A DNA stretch of 64,000 nt. Origin: MWEI01 sp964600235 (lineage in GTDB: Bacteria; Desulfobacterota; Desulfomonilia; UBA1062). The number at the start of each line of letters is the position of its first letter. Positions within the stretch are counted from its first letter, which is position 1. This document shows, piece by piece, positions 35,099 to 45,230 of this stretch. The position numbers were made by a program, and so were the translations under genes. The notes under the pieces were generated by a model that saw only the letters and a program-made list of their open reading frames with translations, had not been told where the DNA came from and searched no databases. The stretch covers positions 186,001 to 250,000 of the forward strand of contig CAZRIV010000001.1 of NCBI GenBank assembly GCA_964600235.1, given 5' to 3'.

Positions 35099-35857
35099 TT
35101 AAAATTTCTTTCTCCGCATGGGATATTCGTGCCCAATATGTAGATCTTCAGCCAGGATCGAGTGCTGTTTCTCGATGGCATCCCTGATACGCTGCAACGA
35201 TCTCATCTCTATCTGGCGGACACGCTCCCTGGTAACCCCGATAAGATTTGCAATATCCTTCAGGGTGGCCGGCGGATCGCTGAAAAACCTCTTCTCGATG
35301 ATGAAGACCTCCCGCTTGCTGAGAATAGGGGGATCGGAGCGCAGGAGATTAAGCAGGTAGGCATGCCTCTCCTTGAATGAGTAGAAATCGTCCTGGTCAG
35401 GTCCTTCATAAAGGAGATGATCAAGAAGGCACTCCTCGTGCTCCGACTCGCTGACAATAGTGCTGTCGAGCGATACAAGGCCCTTTGCATGGGTGAGCCT
35501 GCCCGTATGGACCTGATAGCTCTTGTGTATGAAATTCTTGATGTAGGCCTTGATCCACCAGATGGCATAGCAGATGAAACGCACCCCCATATCCGGATCA
35601 AAGCGGGTCAGGGCCTTCACGAGACCCATGTTTCCCTCCTGCACGATTTCGAGCGGACCATAGCCGAGATGGAAATAGGGTTGGGCGATTTTCACCACGA
35701 ATCGTAAGTTGGAGGTGACTATCTTTTTGCCTGCATCAATGTCGCCCAGCTTGTACTTCCTAGCAAGATCCAACTCTTCTTCTGGTGTGAGGAGGGAGTA
35801 GTCTTTGATCTTTCGGGTATAGTTCTCGAAATCCGATGACGGATATCTACTCCCCAT
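35099..35857 (-). CDS. rpoH: RNA polymerase sigma factor, RpoH-like (sigma-70 family)
   Basis: The 252-residue protein has region 2 (NLRFVVKIAQPY, IVQEGNMGLVKALTRFDP, YAIWWIKAYI) and a region 4 helix-turn-helix (TLKDIANLIGVTRERVRQIE). It is shorter than enterobacterial RpoH and I see no clear RpoH box. The heat-shock assignment is therefore probable rather than certain; an alternative group 2/3 sigma factor is possible. GGGAGG precedes the ATG. Confidence 0.78.
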   Translation of the reverse strand: MGSRYPSSDFENYTRKIKDYSLLTPEEELDLARKYKLGDIDAGKKIVTSNLRFVVKIAQPYFHLGYGPLEIVQEGNMGLVKALTRFDPDMGVRFICYAIWWIKAYIKNFIHKSYQVHTGRLTHAKGLVSLDSTIVSESEHEECLLDHLLYEGPDQDDFYSFKERHAYLLNLLRSDPPILSKREVFIIEKRFFSDPPATLKDIANLIGVTRERVRQIEMRSLQRIRDAIEKQHSILAEDLHIGHEYPMRRKKF

Positions 35858-35884
35858 AGACCCCTCCCTTTAATGGGATATTAT

Positions 35885-35914
35885 ATAATAAGGCTTAACT
35901 TACACAAAAGTCAA
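35885..35914 (-). promoter_or_regulatory. sigma-70 promoter of the RpoH-like gene
   Basis: On the minus strand TTGACT (35909-35914) and TATTAT (35885-35890) are 18 nt apart, about 28 nt before the start codon. Both boxes are close to consensus. Confidence 0.55.
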
Positions 35915-36021
35915 GGTCCAATGATATTATTATTGTCTCCTGCCGTTATATATTGTGATATTAATTAATTACATGATAATTAAATATACTCTAAATTAAG
36001 TTTATTTCACACATTGAACTC

Positions 36022-36654
36022 TCATTCATTTTTACGGGACGCTTCCAACTGTTTGATTATTGATTTCTTTCTGTATGAACGAATGTAAATAATGAAGACT
36101 ATCGTCATACAGCCCAACACAACCAGCAGGGCCTGCCTGGAATATTTCATGACGAGATCCATGTTGTTCCCTACAACATAGCCTATGCATGCAAGGATAG
36201 ACACCCAGAGGGCAGACCCGAATGCAGTGTAAAAACAGAATCGGGCAATATTCATGTGGGCAAGGCCTGCAGGGAAGGATATGAAGTGACGCACCCCTGG
36301 AATAAGCCGGCCGGTAAAGGTGCTTATCTCGCCGTGGCTTAGAAAGAATGCATTTGTTTTTTCGAACCGTTCCGGGGGAAGCAGTATGTACTTGCCGTAC
36401 TTTACGATGAGGGGCCTTCCAAGGAACACGGCAAGGAAATAATTGAAGAGTGCACCCAGCACGCTGCCGACTATCCCGCAGAGTATCACCACCCACATGT
36501 TCATTTCGCCCTTGGTGACAAGATAGCCTGCAGGAGGGATCACTACCTCGCTGGGAACCGGGAAAAAAGTGCTTTCCAGGAACATGAGGACCAGGATCCC
36601 GGTGTAACCCAGATGCCCTATGGTTTCCACAAGCCAATGAATAATTTCTTCCAT
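36022..36654 (-). CDS. DedA-family membrane protein
   Basis: The 210-residue protein has four to five transmembrane helices and the family motifs FPVPSEVVIPPAGYL and GRLIPGVRHFISFPAGLAHMN. DedA proteins are thought to move undecaprenyl phosphate or other lipids and support proton-motive force. The ATG at 36654 matches family starts. Longer frames would run into the divergent methyltransferase gene. Confidence 0.88.
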   Translation of the reverse strand: MEEIIHWLVETIGHLGYTGILVLMFLESTFFPVPSEVVIPPAGYLVTKGEMNMWVVILCGIVGSVLGALFNYFLAVFLGRPLIVKYGKYILLPPERFEKTNAFFLSHGEISTFTGRLIPGVRHFISFPAGLAHMNIARFCFYTAFGSALWVSILACIGYVVGNNMDLVMKYSRQALLVVLGCMTIVFIIYIRSYRKKSIIKQLEASRKNE

Positions 36655-36754
36655 CCCTTCATCATATAGTACCCGTATTCCCATTGCAATAATTGCATAC
36701 AAGAGATACATAGGGCGGAGCTTTAAATCTTTTGCAAATCTGAAGGATACCCAG

Positions 36755-38047
36755 ATGGATACCGAGCAGTATACCCTCAAGATAGAATCCATGGCATATG
36801 GAGGCAGGGGAGTCGCAAGGAGGGGAGACGGCAAGGTGGTCTTCATTCCCATGGTGCTGCCCGGAGAGACTGTTTCAGCAGCTGTCACCAGGGAGCACAA
36901 GGGTTATACCGAGGCAGAAGCGATAGAAATCCTCATGGCTTCTCCACGGAGAATACCTGCACCCTGTCCGCATTTTTCCCAATGTGGCGGCTGCGACTGG
37001 CAGCATATCGAATACCTCGAGCAGATAAGGCTCAAACAGGAGATCCTCAAGGCCCAGGTACTCGCAAAATCCCCCAATACTGATATACAATTCAAAGAAC
37101 CGGTAGTTTCCTCGAGAGAATATGGATACCGCTGTCATGCCGTTGTGCAATGTTCCCGGAAGGATGGCCTCGAGGCGGGGTTCTTCAAGAAACAATCGAA
37201 TTCGATAATCCCCTTTACAAAATGCCTTATACTCAATGAGAACTCACATGTTGTCCTTGACCGGTTAAAGAGATTCTTTGGCGGGTACCCTGACTTGAGT
37301 ATCGATGCAATGGAGATCCACGCCCCTCAGGACGAAGCCATCGTGAGGCTGCATCTGGGCAAAACACCCTCAAAATATGATCTGGAGGTGTATAAACAGG
37401 CCCAGCAGACATTGAACCTCAAGGGGTTATCGGTCTTACCAGACCGTGATCCAGGTCGAGAGCGCGTCTTCGGCCAGCGAACCTGTTCTTACGACCTCAC
37501 GGTACAGGGGAGGAAGATCATACTCCAAAGCATTGTGGGCGGATTCATCCAGGCGAATATGGAGATGAATCAGCAACTCATATCCTATGTGGCTGAATGC
37601 ATGCGCGGGACAAGAAAGATCATTGACCTGTACAGCGGATCAGGGAATTTCGGCATACCGCTTTCCTTTGAGGCACAGGAGGTTCTCGCTGTTGAACAGG
37701 ACGGGGATCTTGTTAAGTCCGGGGCTGAACTTATACGCAAGAACGGATGCACCAACATGAGGTTCCTCCATGAGAAGGCCCTGCGCGCGTTAAAATGGCT
37801 GGACAAGGAAGGGGCCTCCTTTGATGCCCTTGTCCTTGATCCGCCCAGGGAAGGGGCCAAAGATGTCACTCCCGTTATTGCCCGAATGAAGTTCAATAAA
37901 ATTATTTACATATCCTGCAATCCATCAACCCTTGCCCGGGATTGTGCACTCCTGGCCCAGGAGGGATTCAACATGAAAAGCATACGGCTTTTTGATATGT
38001 TCCCCCAGACCTTTCATATCGAATCAGTAACCGTTCTTGAACGATGA
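36755..38047 (+). CDS. RumA/RlmD-type RNA (uracil-5-)-methyltransferase
   Basis: The 430-residue enzyme methylates C5 of a uridine in rRNA or tRNA. It has an N-terminal TRAM RNA-binding domain (about 1-60) and iron-sulfur ligands in CPHFSQCGGC plus a later Cys (TKC). The SAM-binding motif is DLYSGSGNFGIPLS, with DPPREG and the catalytic Cys in YISCNPSTLARD. Which position it modifies cannot be told. Confidence 0.9.
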   Translation: MDTEQYTLKIESMAYGGRGVARRGDGKVVFIPMVLPGETVSAAVTREHKGYTEAEAIEILMASPRRIPAPCPHFSQCGGCDWQHIEYLEQIRLKQEILKAQVLAKSPNTDIQFKEPVVSSREYGYRCHAVVQCSRKDGLEAGFFKKQSNSIIPFTKCLILNENSHVVLDRLKRFFGGYPDLSIDAMEIHAPQDEAIVRLHLGKTPSKYDLEVYKQAQQTLNLKGLSVLPDRDPGRERVFGQRTCSYDLTVQGRKIILQSIVGGFIQANMEMNQQLISYVAECMRGTRKIIDLYSGSGNFGIPLSFEAQEVLAVEQDGDLVKSGAELIRKNGCTNMRFLHEKALRALKWLDKEGASFDALVLDPPREGAKDVTPVIARMKFNKIIYISCNPSTLARDCALLAQEGFNMKSIRLFDMFPQTFHIESVTVLER

Positions 38048-38119
38048 ACTGCCTTTCCGGGTGGGGCCGATTCTTTTTAAGCTAGACAAAGGAATCCGCA
38101 GGCTTGTATATGGTGCAAG

Positions 38120-38968
38120 ATGATCGTAGGGATCATAAGCAAAGAGGATAACCCGGAAGCCCTGGCTCTTTCCGGTCGGGTTGTTCGCTGGATACAGGAC
38201 AAAGGGCTCCCCTGTATCTTCGAAGACCACATCGCTGATTTTCTCAGGACAGACCATACGGAAAATGTCTGGACGCAGGCGAATATCCTCATCGTTATCG
38301 GTGGTGACGGGACGTTCCTGCGCGCCATACGCATGAGCGCCCCCCGGGAGATCCCGGTACTCGGCATCCACATGGGATATCTCGGTTTCCTGACAGAGGT
38401 AACGGAAGGCGAGGTCTTTCAGGCCCTTGATTCCCTTACCACAGGTCAGTATGTCAGGGACGAGCGGACCATGTTCGAGGTCACCCTCGAAAGGGGGAAC
38501 GAACCAGTCACCTCAGGTCAGGTGCTCAACGATGTGGTCATCACCAAGGGCGCACTTGCGCGCATCATAGATATCGAGGTATGGACCGACTCCACCTTTA
38601 TCACCTGCTATCGGGCAGACGGCCTCATCATATCAACCCCCACCGGGTCCACTGCATACAGCCTCGCTGCAGGCGGACCCATCGTGCATCCCCAGGTGAG
38701 CGCAATCATACTCAACCCCATATGTCCACATGTGCTGTCGAACAGGAGCATCGTGCTTCCCGATTCCCAGGAAGTGATCATAGTTGTGAAATCCAGCAAG
38801 GCATCTGACAATATTTTTCTCACCCTTGACGGGCAAAAAGGCCATCCCCTCCAGGCAGGGGACCGGCTTCGCGTCAGAAGGGGAACACGAAAGGCGGTCA
38901 TGGTAAGGTTTCCTCCCGGGAACTATTTCGAGATCCTCAGAAGCAAACTGAAGTGGCAGGAGAGATGA
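38120..38968 (+). CDS. nadK: NAD kinase
   Basis: NadK phosphorylates NAD to NADP. The 282-residue protein has IVIGGDGTFLRA and the NAD-binding STPTGSTAYSLAAGGPIVHP. It ends with TGA overlapping the recN ATG (ATGA), a frequent nadK-recN arrangement. Confidence 0.95.
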   Translation: MIVGIISKEDNPEALALSGRVVRWIQDKGLPCIFEDHIADFLRTDHTENVWTQANILIVIGGDGTFLRAIRMSAPREIPVLGIHMGYLGFLTEVTEGEVFQALDSLTTGQYVRDERTMFEVTLERGNEPVTSGQVLNDVVITKGALARIIDIEVWTDSTFITCYRADGLIISTPTGSTAYSLAAGGPIVHPQVSAIILNPICPHVLSNRSIVLPDSQEVIIVVKSSKASDNIFLTLDGQKGHPLQAGDRLRVRRGTRKAVMVRFPPGNYFEILRSKLKWQER

Positions 38969-40626
38969 TCGATTTTATCAAGATCTCTTCCATGGCGATC
39001 TTCGATGAGATCGAGATCGAGTTTACTGAGGGCCTTAACTGCATCACCGGCGAGACCGGGGCGGGCAAATCCCTTATCCTCGATGCCCTGACCCTGTTAA
39101 TGGGGGCACGGGCCGGCCGTGAACTCGTCAGGCCGGGCAGTGAAAAGGCCGTGATCGAGGCCCTCTTTACCGTATCGGGCCGCGAACTGGTCCTCAGGAG
39201 AGAGCTCTTCCCAACGGGTAACAGCCGCTGTTATGTCGATGGAAAACTCACCACCTCAGCAGGACTCGCAGAGGTGTCTTCCGGACTCATCCACATCTAT
39301 GGCCAGCACGAGTATCAGGACCTGCTGAATCCAAGGCAGCACATGAGGATACTTGAGGAATATGCCGGGCTCAGCAGGGACAATGTAGAGGCGGCATATA
39401 CGGATTATGTTCAGTCCGAAGAGGCCTTTCAGGAGCTCGAGCTCCGGATCGCTTCATTCTCACGGGAAAAGGATTATCTGGAACATTGTCTAAAAGAGCT
39501 CATGGCTGCCGACATGGAAGAAGGACTTGAAGACCGGCTCGCCCAGGAACTCCAGACCGCCCAAAAGGCCTCGGAGCTGAAACAGTCCGCATTGCAGTCT
39601 CAGGAGCTTATCTATACAGGAACCCCGTCCATGAACGACCTCGCATCCGAAGTCCGTCTTCATATAAACCGCATAGCAGCTCATGACCCCTCCATGGAAA
39701 AGCTGGTGCGTTCCATGGACGATATATCGGCACAGCTCGAGGACATGCACGTGGAGCTCAGGGGCAGGATAGGAGCCTATGAATATGACCCGCAGCGCAT
39801 AGACGAGCTCGATGAACGCCTCAATGGGCTTCGGGACCTCAAGAGGAAACACCACACCGATGAATCGGGACTCATGATGCTCATGGCAGAGATGCAGCAG
39901 AAGCTCGCCATCCTGGATGAATCGGACAACAACACCTCCCTTGCCAGGAATAAGATGGATGAGGCATTCCGGCGCTATATTTCACTATCGAAAGGCTTCC
40001 TGGAAAAGAGAGGGCGTGCTGCAAAAAGCCTGAGCAAATCCATTACCTCCGACTTGGATGACCTGGGCATGCCGGGAACGGTTTTTCAGGTGAGCCAGAT
40101 GGTCTCTGACGATATTGATAAGATTACGCTGAAGTCCCGGGGAAAGGCCCTCCCGCCTAATATACTTCTCAAAGGCGAATTTCTCATCTCCACCAATGTG
40201 GGCCAGAACATACTGCCGCTGGCAAAGATAGCCTCCGGCGGCGAACTCAGCCGCATCATGCTGGCCGTAAAGGTTGCCCAGAAATCCTCAACCGAGGCCA
40301 CCCTGATATTTGACGAGATAGATGCAGGGATAAGCGGCCAGACCGCCATTGCCATTGCCGGCAAGCTCAAGGAGCTCTCCGGACATGCCCAGTCGATCGT
40401 GGTGACCCACCTCCATCAGGTGGCGTCAGTGGCCGATTCACACATGGTCATCACCAAGACGGTAAAGGGAAGGAACACATCATCGACCATACAGAAGGTC
40501 AGGAGTTCGGAGCGGGTCATGGAACTTGCCCGAATGATGGGTGGTGATTCCCCGAGCTTGAGCGTCATAGAACATGCAAGGGAATTGGTCAGATCCCACG
40601 AAGAACGGGTGCCCCTGGAACACTAG
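38965..40626 (+). CDS. recN: DNA repair protein RecN
   Basis: RecN is an SMC-like ATPase for double-strand-break repair. The 553-residue protein has Walker A GETGAGKSLILD, a central coiled coil (about 150-340), the signature IASGGELSRIMLAVK and Walker B TLIFDEIDAGISG. The start at 38965 (ATGA overlap) is preferred over an in-frame GTG at 38953. Confidence 0.95.
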   Translation: MIDFIKISSMAIFDEIEIEFTEGLNCITGETGAGKSLILDALTLLMGARAGRELVRPGSEKAVIEALFTVSGRELVLRRELFPTGNSRCYVDGKLTTSAGLAEVSSGLIHIYGQHEYQDLLNPRQHMRILEEYAGLSRDNVEAAYTDYVQSEEAFQELELRIASFSREKDYLEHCLKELMAADMEEGLEDRLAQELQTAQKASELKQSALQSQELIYTGTPSMNDLASEVRLHINRIAAHDPSMEKLVRSMDDISAQLEDMHVELRGRIGAYEYDPQRIDELDERLNGLRDLKRKHHTDESGLMMLMAEMQQKLAILDESDNNTSLARNKMDEAFRRYISLSKGFLEKRGRAAKSLSKSITSDLDDLGMPGTVFQVSQMVSDDIDKITLKSRGKALPPNILLKGEFLISTNVGQNILPLAKIASGGELSRIMLAVKVAQKSSTEATLIFDEIDAGISGQTAIAIAGKLKELSGHAQSIVVTHLHQVASVADSHMVITKTVKGRNTSSTIQKVRSSERVMELARMMGGDSPSLSVIEHARELVRSHEERVPLEH

Positions 40627-40694
40627 GCACCTATTTACATTTGACTTTTCCGTGTCCTGATGGTCTATGTAAAAAAATCTCTAGGGAAAGAACC

Positions 40695-41159
40695 ATGCTG
40701 AGAAAACCATCCATAGCCGAGGCCACAGATATTCGGAATCTTATCGAACCTTTTGTAAAAGAAGGGCTTATACTCCCCCGGTCTCTCCATTCGGTGTATA
40801 CCACCATCAGAGATTTCTGGGTAAAGGCAGACCAAGAAGACCCTTCAATTATCAATGGCTGCTGTGCACTGCATATTTCATGGGTTGATCTGGCAGAAAT
40901 CAGGACACTGGCGGTATCCAGGGAATGCCATGGCCTGGGGAAAGGCACGGAACTGGTGCATGCATGCCTCCAGGAGGCAAGAGAACTTGGAGTGAAAAAG
41001 GTGTTCACGCTTACCTTTGTGCCGGAATTTTTCAAAAAGCTCGGCTTTATCGAGGTGGACAAGTCCAAACTACCAAACAAAATATGGGCCGACTGCATCC
41101 ATTGCCAATACTTCCCGGACTGCAGGGAGATCGCACTCATATATGATCTCGAGGGGTGA
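40695..41159 (+). CDS. N-acetyltransferase, probably short-form N-acetylglutamate synthase
   Basis: The 154-residue GNAT protein has the acetyl-CoA motif VSRECHGLGKGTELV and a C-terminal FFKKLGFIEVDKSKLP followed by a Cys-rich DCIHCQYFPDC stretch. This matches short ArgA-type enzymes used for arginine synthesis. argJ lies 4 kb downstream. The start at 40695 is preceded by GGAAAG. The pathway assignment is likely but rests on motif resemblance. Confidence 0.75.
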   Translation: MLRKPSIAEATDIRNLIEPFVKEGLILPRSLHSVYTTIRDFWVKADQEDPSIINGCCALHISWVDLAEIRTLAVSRECHGLGKGTELVHACLQEARELGVKKVFTLTFVPEFFKKLGFIEVDKSKLPNKIWADCIHCQYFPDCREIALIYDLEG

Positions 41160-41162
41160 ATA

Positions 41163-42488
41163 GTGAACATTAATGAGAGCATTGAAAAGGCCTCTGCCCT
41201 CCTAAAGGATAAATCCATTAATGACTTCGAGGTGTTCGGGATACATTCGGACATTATCCGGGCAGAATCCAGGCACGAAGAGGTGGATTTCCTCAACCGC
41301 TCATCCGAGAACGGCATCAGCATCCGGATCCTCATGGACGGTTCCATTGGTTTTTCCTACGGCAAAGAGGCCACCTCCGAGCTGGTCGATGCCGCCATCA
41401 CCTCGGCGCGGTACCAGTTTAAAGACGTTCACAACCGATTTCCCGGCCCCACAGGTGAGTACCCGAGTATCGACGCATATGACAAGGGTGTTGCTTCCCT
41501 GGGTCCGGATGAATGCATCCGAAATGCCATAGCACTCGAACGATCTGCGCGTCAGGCCGATTCCCGTGTGGAGAACATCCGCAAGGCATCCTTCATTCGC
41601 GCTTCATCTGCCGTGCAGATCGTCAATTCGCAGGGCATCTCTTCGGCATTCTCCATCACATCCGCCTCCGCCTCCCTTATGGTCACGGTAAGGCAGGGAA
41701 GCGATGTTCAATCAGGGTATGATTTCGGCCTCAGTCATTTCATGAACGGATTCGATATCAGCAGTATCGGCAGGGCCGCCGTGCTTCGTGCTACGGAAAT
41801 GCTCGGGGCAAAACAGCTCAAGACAATGAAAATACCGGTCCTCTTCGACAGGGAATGCACCGCAGACATGATAGAGTTCATTTCCGATGCCTTTCTGGGA
41901 GAAAACGTAATCAAGGGCAAGTCCGCATTGAAGGACAAGCTGGGAAAAAAATGCTTTTCGGAATGCATCCGTCTCTCGGACAACCCACTGGATACCCGCG
42001 CATCAGATTGTTCCGCCTTTGACGGGGAAGGGGTTCCCTCCCGGGAAACCACACTTGTGAATGATGGGACCATAACCGCATTTCTGTATGACACCTACTG
42101 GGCATCCCTTGCAGGCAGAGAGTCCACGGGCAATTCCATACGCGGCGGCTACAGGTCATGGCCCACTCTGGGCGTGAGACACATCTGTCTCGACCCCGGC
42201 CCCGTGCAGATATCCAGTCAGCTTCAAGCTCTGCCCCTGGCACTGAAAGTGACGGATATCATGGGCATGCATACGGCAAATCCCATTACCGGAGAACTGT
42301 CCGTAGGCATTAATGGAATCCTGCTTGAGAGGGGTGTCCCGGCCTATCCTGTCCGTGAGACCGCTCTTTCCGGCAATATCTACGACATGTTCTCCCGCGT
42401 GATGGCCGTAGGTGATGACCCGAGAGGCTTCGGGCATGTCCTGGCGCCTTCCATCCTCGTGGATGCCCTGGATGTAAGCTCTCAATGA
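41163..42488 (+). CDS. pmbA: TldE/PmbA-family metalloprotease subunit
   Basis: The 441-residue protein matches TldE/PmbA in length and motifs (SENGISIRILMDGSIGFSYGKE, FDRECTADMIEF and NSIRGGYRSWPTLGVRHI). TldE partners TldD in a protease that processes modified peptides and antitoxins. No tldD gene is in this window. The predicted start is GTG, 3 bp after the previous stop. Confidence 0.88.
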   Translation: MNINESIEKASALLKDKSINDFEVFGIHSDIIRAESRHEEVDFLNRSSENGISIRILMDGSIGFSYGKEATSELVDAAITSARYQFKDVHNRFPGPTGEYPSIDAYDKGVASLGPDECIRNAIALERSARQADSRVENIRKASFIRASSAVQIVNSQGISSAFSITSASASLMVTVRQGSDVQSGYDFGLSHFMNGFDISSIGRAAVLRATEMLGAKQLKTMKIPVLFDRECTADMIEFISDAFLGENVIKGKSALKDKLGKKCFSECIRLSDNPLDTRASDCSAFDGEGVPSRETTLVNDGTITAFLYDTYWASLAGRESTGNSIRGGYRSWPTLGVRHICLDPGPVQISSQLQALPLALKVTDIMGMHTANPITGELSVGINGILLERGVPAYPVRETALSGNIYDMFSRVMAVGDDPRGFGHVLAPSILVDALDVSSQ

Positions 42489-42593
42489 ACCGGCAAGATT
42501 CCTGCGGGCCAAAGTTAGCTGTTGAATTACGGCTGTTGCTGTCCTATGTATCTTCTTAAAAACAATCCTTCTACGTTATAAGGACCTTCACAA

Positions 42594-45230
42594 ATGCTAA
42601 ATTGGCTGATCAAGATATTCGGCAGCAAGAATGAACGCGAGCTCAAGAGGCTCGGCCCCATCGTGGAACGGATCAACGCACTGGAAGACGGCATGCGGGC
42701 CAAGAGCGACGCAGAACTCAAGGCCATGACGCCCTTTCTCAAAGAGAAGCTGAGTAACGGCGCCACTCTTGACGATATCCTGCCCGAGGCCTTTGCCACG
42801 GTACGCGAGGCATCCCGCAGGACCCTGGGCATGAGGCCCTTCGACGTGCAGCTTTTAGGCGGTATCGTGCTCCATGAAGGCAAGATCGCAGAGATGAAGA
42901 CCGGTGAAGGCAAGACCCTCGTGGCCACCATGCCCGTTTACCTCAATGCGCTGGCTGGCAAAGGGGTACACGTGGTGACGGTGAACGACTACCTCGCCCA
43001 CAGGGATGCGGAATGGATGGGAACCATCTACCGCTTCCTCGGGCTCGAGGTAGGTGTCATCGTCCATGGCCTTGACGACAGCCAGCGCAAGAAGAACTAC
43101 AATGCGGATATCACCTACGGGACCAACAACGAGTTCGGATTCGACTACCTGCGGGACAATATGAAGTTCGCCTTTGAAGACTACGTCCAGAGAGACTATT
43201 TTTTCGCCATCGTGGACGAGGTGGACTCCATACTTATCGATGAGGCACGAACCCCGCTCATCATCTCCGGACCTGCCGAAGAGTCCACATCCAAATATTA
43301 CGATGCCAACAATGCCGTCAAAGACCTGTTAAGGCAGGAAAACGCCGAGGGAGGGCTCTATGTCAAGGACGAGAAGACCAACAGCGTTGTCCTGACGGAA
43401 GAAGGCATCGAGTACATGCAGCGGCGTCTCGGAAAGGCCAACCTCTACGACCCGGGTGAATTCGAGACGGTCCATCACCTTAACCAGGCCCTGAAGGCTC
43501 ATCTGCTTTTCTCCCGGGATGTGCACTATGTGGTCAGTGAAGAAGGGGAAGTGGTCATCGTTGACGAGTTCACCGGCCGACTCATGCCGGGCAGGCGTTA
43601 TTCCGAAGGCCTGCACCAGGCGTTGGAAGCCAAGGAAGGGGTAAAGGTGGCCAACGAGAACCAGACGCTGGCGTCCATCACCTTCCAGAACTATTTCCGC
43701 ATGTACGAAAAGCTGGCCGGCATGACAGGCACGGCAGAGACCGAGGCACTGGAGTTCAAAAATATCTATGGGCTCGATGTCATGGTCATCCCCACGAACA
43801 TGTCAATGATCAGGATTGATAACCCTGATGTGATCTACAAGACGGAAATAGAAAAGTACCATGCAGTGATCAGGCAGATAATGGATTGCTATGGCAAGGG
43901 TCAGCCAGTACTGGTGGGCACGAGCTCCATTGAAAGTTCGGAAAAGGTATCGAACCTCCTCAAGAAAAAAGGCATTCCGCACAATGTCCTGAACGCCAAG
44001 CACCATGAGCGGGAGGCAGAGATCATCGCCCAGGCAGGCAGGAAGGGCGGGGTTACCATCGCCACCAACATGGCGGGCAGGGGCACCGACATCAAGCTCG
44101 GCGGAAACCCCGAATACCTCGCCAGACAGCGGGTGACCTCCGATGACGAGGCATATAAAGATATCCTCAATAAATTCAACATGCAATGTGAGAAGGAGCA
44201 TAAGGAAGTCACCGATGCTGGGGGGCTCTTCATATTGGGGACAGAGCGCCATGAAAGCAGGCGCATCGACAATCAGCTCAGGGGTAGGTCGGGACGGCAG
44301 GGGGACCCTGGGGAGTCGCGTTTCTATCTCAGCCTTGAGGACAACCTCATGCGCATATTCGGCTCCGAGCGTATCGGTACCATTATGGACAAGCTCGGTG
44401 TTCAGGACGATGAACCAATAGAACACAATCTTATCAGCAAGAGTATTGAAGGGGCCCAGAAAAAAGTCGAGGGAAGAAACTTCGAAATCCGCAAGCACCT
44501 CCTCGAATATGACGATGTCATGAACAAGCAGAGGGAGGTGATCTACTCCACACGCAGAAGAATCCTCTCCGAGGAGAATCTCAAAGACCTTGTGGTGGAG
44601 ATGGTGAGAGAGGTCCTCGAGGATGCCTTCGAAATATATATCCCCAGGAAGGCCCCTGTAAAAGACTGGGACCTGGACGGTTTTAAAAACTGGTCAAAGA
44701 ACATCTTTGACATAACCATTGATCTCTCTGCAGACAAGGGGACCACCCGCGATCAGGTCTATGAAGAGACTTTCAATGCCATTATGGATTATTACAACCT
44801 GCGCGAACAGGATTTCACGCCGGATCTGATGCGCATGGTGGAACGGCACTTCCTCCTGCTGACGCTGGATACGCTCTGGAAAGATCACCTCCTGTCCATG
44901 GATCACCTCAAGGAAGGGATAGGACTGCGGGGCTATGGCCAGAAGAACCCGCTGCGTGAATACCAGAGGGAAGGCTTTGACATGTTCGTGTCCACGCTCG
45001 CGCGCGTCAAAGAGCTCTCTCTTGAACGGGTCTTCAAGGTCCAGATTCAGAGACAGGAGGACGTCGAACTTGCCTCCCAGAGGGAACGCAGGCAGCGCAT
45101 GCAGGTGGGCAGGGGGCCGAGCGAAAAACCTCATACCGTAAAAAGATCAGCCAAAAAGGTGGGCCGGAACGATCCATGCCCCTGCGGTTCAGGCAAGAAA
45201 TATAAACAGTGCTGCGGGGCCGAGACATGA
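42594..45230 (+). CDS. secA: preprotein translocase ATPase SecA
   Basis: SecA drives export through SecYEG. The 878-residue protein has Walker A MKTGEGKTLVAT, DEVDSILIDEARTPL, TNMAGRGTDIKL and LRGRSGRQGDPG. The C-terminal zinc motif CPCGSGKKYKQCC binds SecB and lipids. Its stop overlaps the argJ start (ATGA). Confidence 0.98.
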   Translation: MLNWLIKIFGSKNERELKRLGPIVERINALEDGMRAKSDAELKAMTPFLKEKLSNGATLDDILPEAFATVREASRRTLGMRPFDVQLLGGIVLHEGKIAEMKTGEGKTLVATMPVYLNALAGKGVHVVTVNDYLAHRDAEWMGTIYRFLGLEVGVIVHGLDDSQRKKNYNADITYGTNNEFGFDYLRDNMKFAFEDYVQRDYFFAIVDEVDSILIDEARTPLIISGPAEESTSKYYDANNAVKDLLRQENAEGGLYVKDEKTNSVVLTEEGIEYMQRRLGKANLYDPGEFETVHHLNQALKAHLLFSRDVHYVVSEEGEVVIVDEFTGRLMPGRRYSEGLHQALEAKEGVKVANENQTLASITFQNYFRMYEKLAGMTGTAETEALEFKNIYGLDVMVIPTNMSMIRIDNPDVIYKTEIEKYHAVIRQIMDCYGKGQPVLVGTSSIESSEKVSNLLKKKGIPHNVLNAKHHEREAEIIAQAGRKGGVTIATNMAGRGTDIKLGGNPEYLARQRVTSDDEAYKDILNKFNMQCEKEHKEVTDAGGLFILGTERHESRRIDNQLRGRSGRQGDPGESRFYLSLEDNLMRIFGSERIGTIMDKLGVQDDEPIEHNLISKSIEGAQKKVEGRNFEIRKHLLEYDDVMNKQREVIYSTRRRILSEENLKDLVVEMVREVLEDAFEIYIPRKAPVKDWDLDGFKNWSKNIFDITIDLSADKGTTRDQVYEETFNAIMDYYNLREQDFTPDLMRMVERHFLLLTLDTLWKDHLLSMDHLKEGIGLRGYGQKNPLREYQREGFDMFVSTLARVKELSLERVFKVQIQRQEDVELASQRERRQRMQVGRGPSEKPHTVKRSAKKVGRNDPCPCGSGKKYKQCCGAET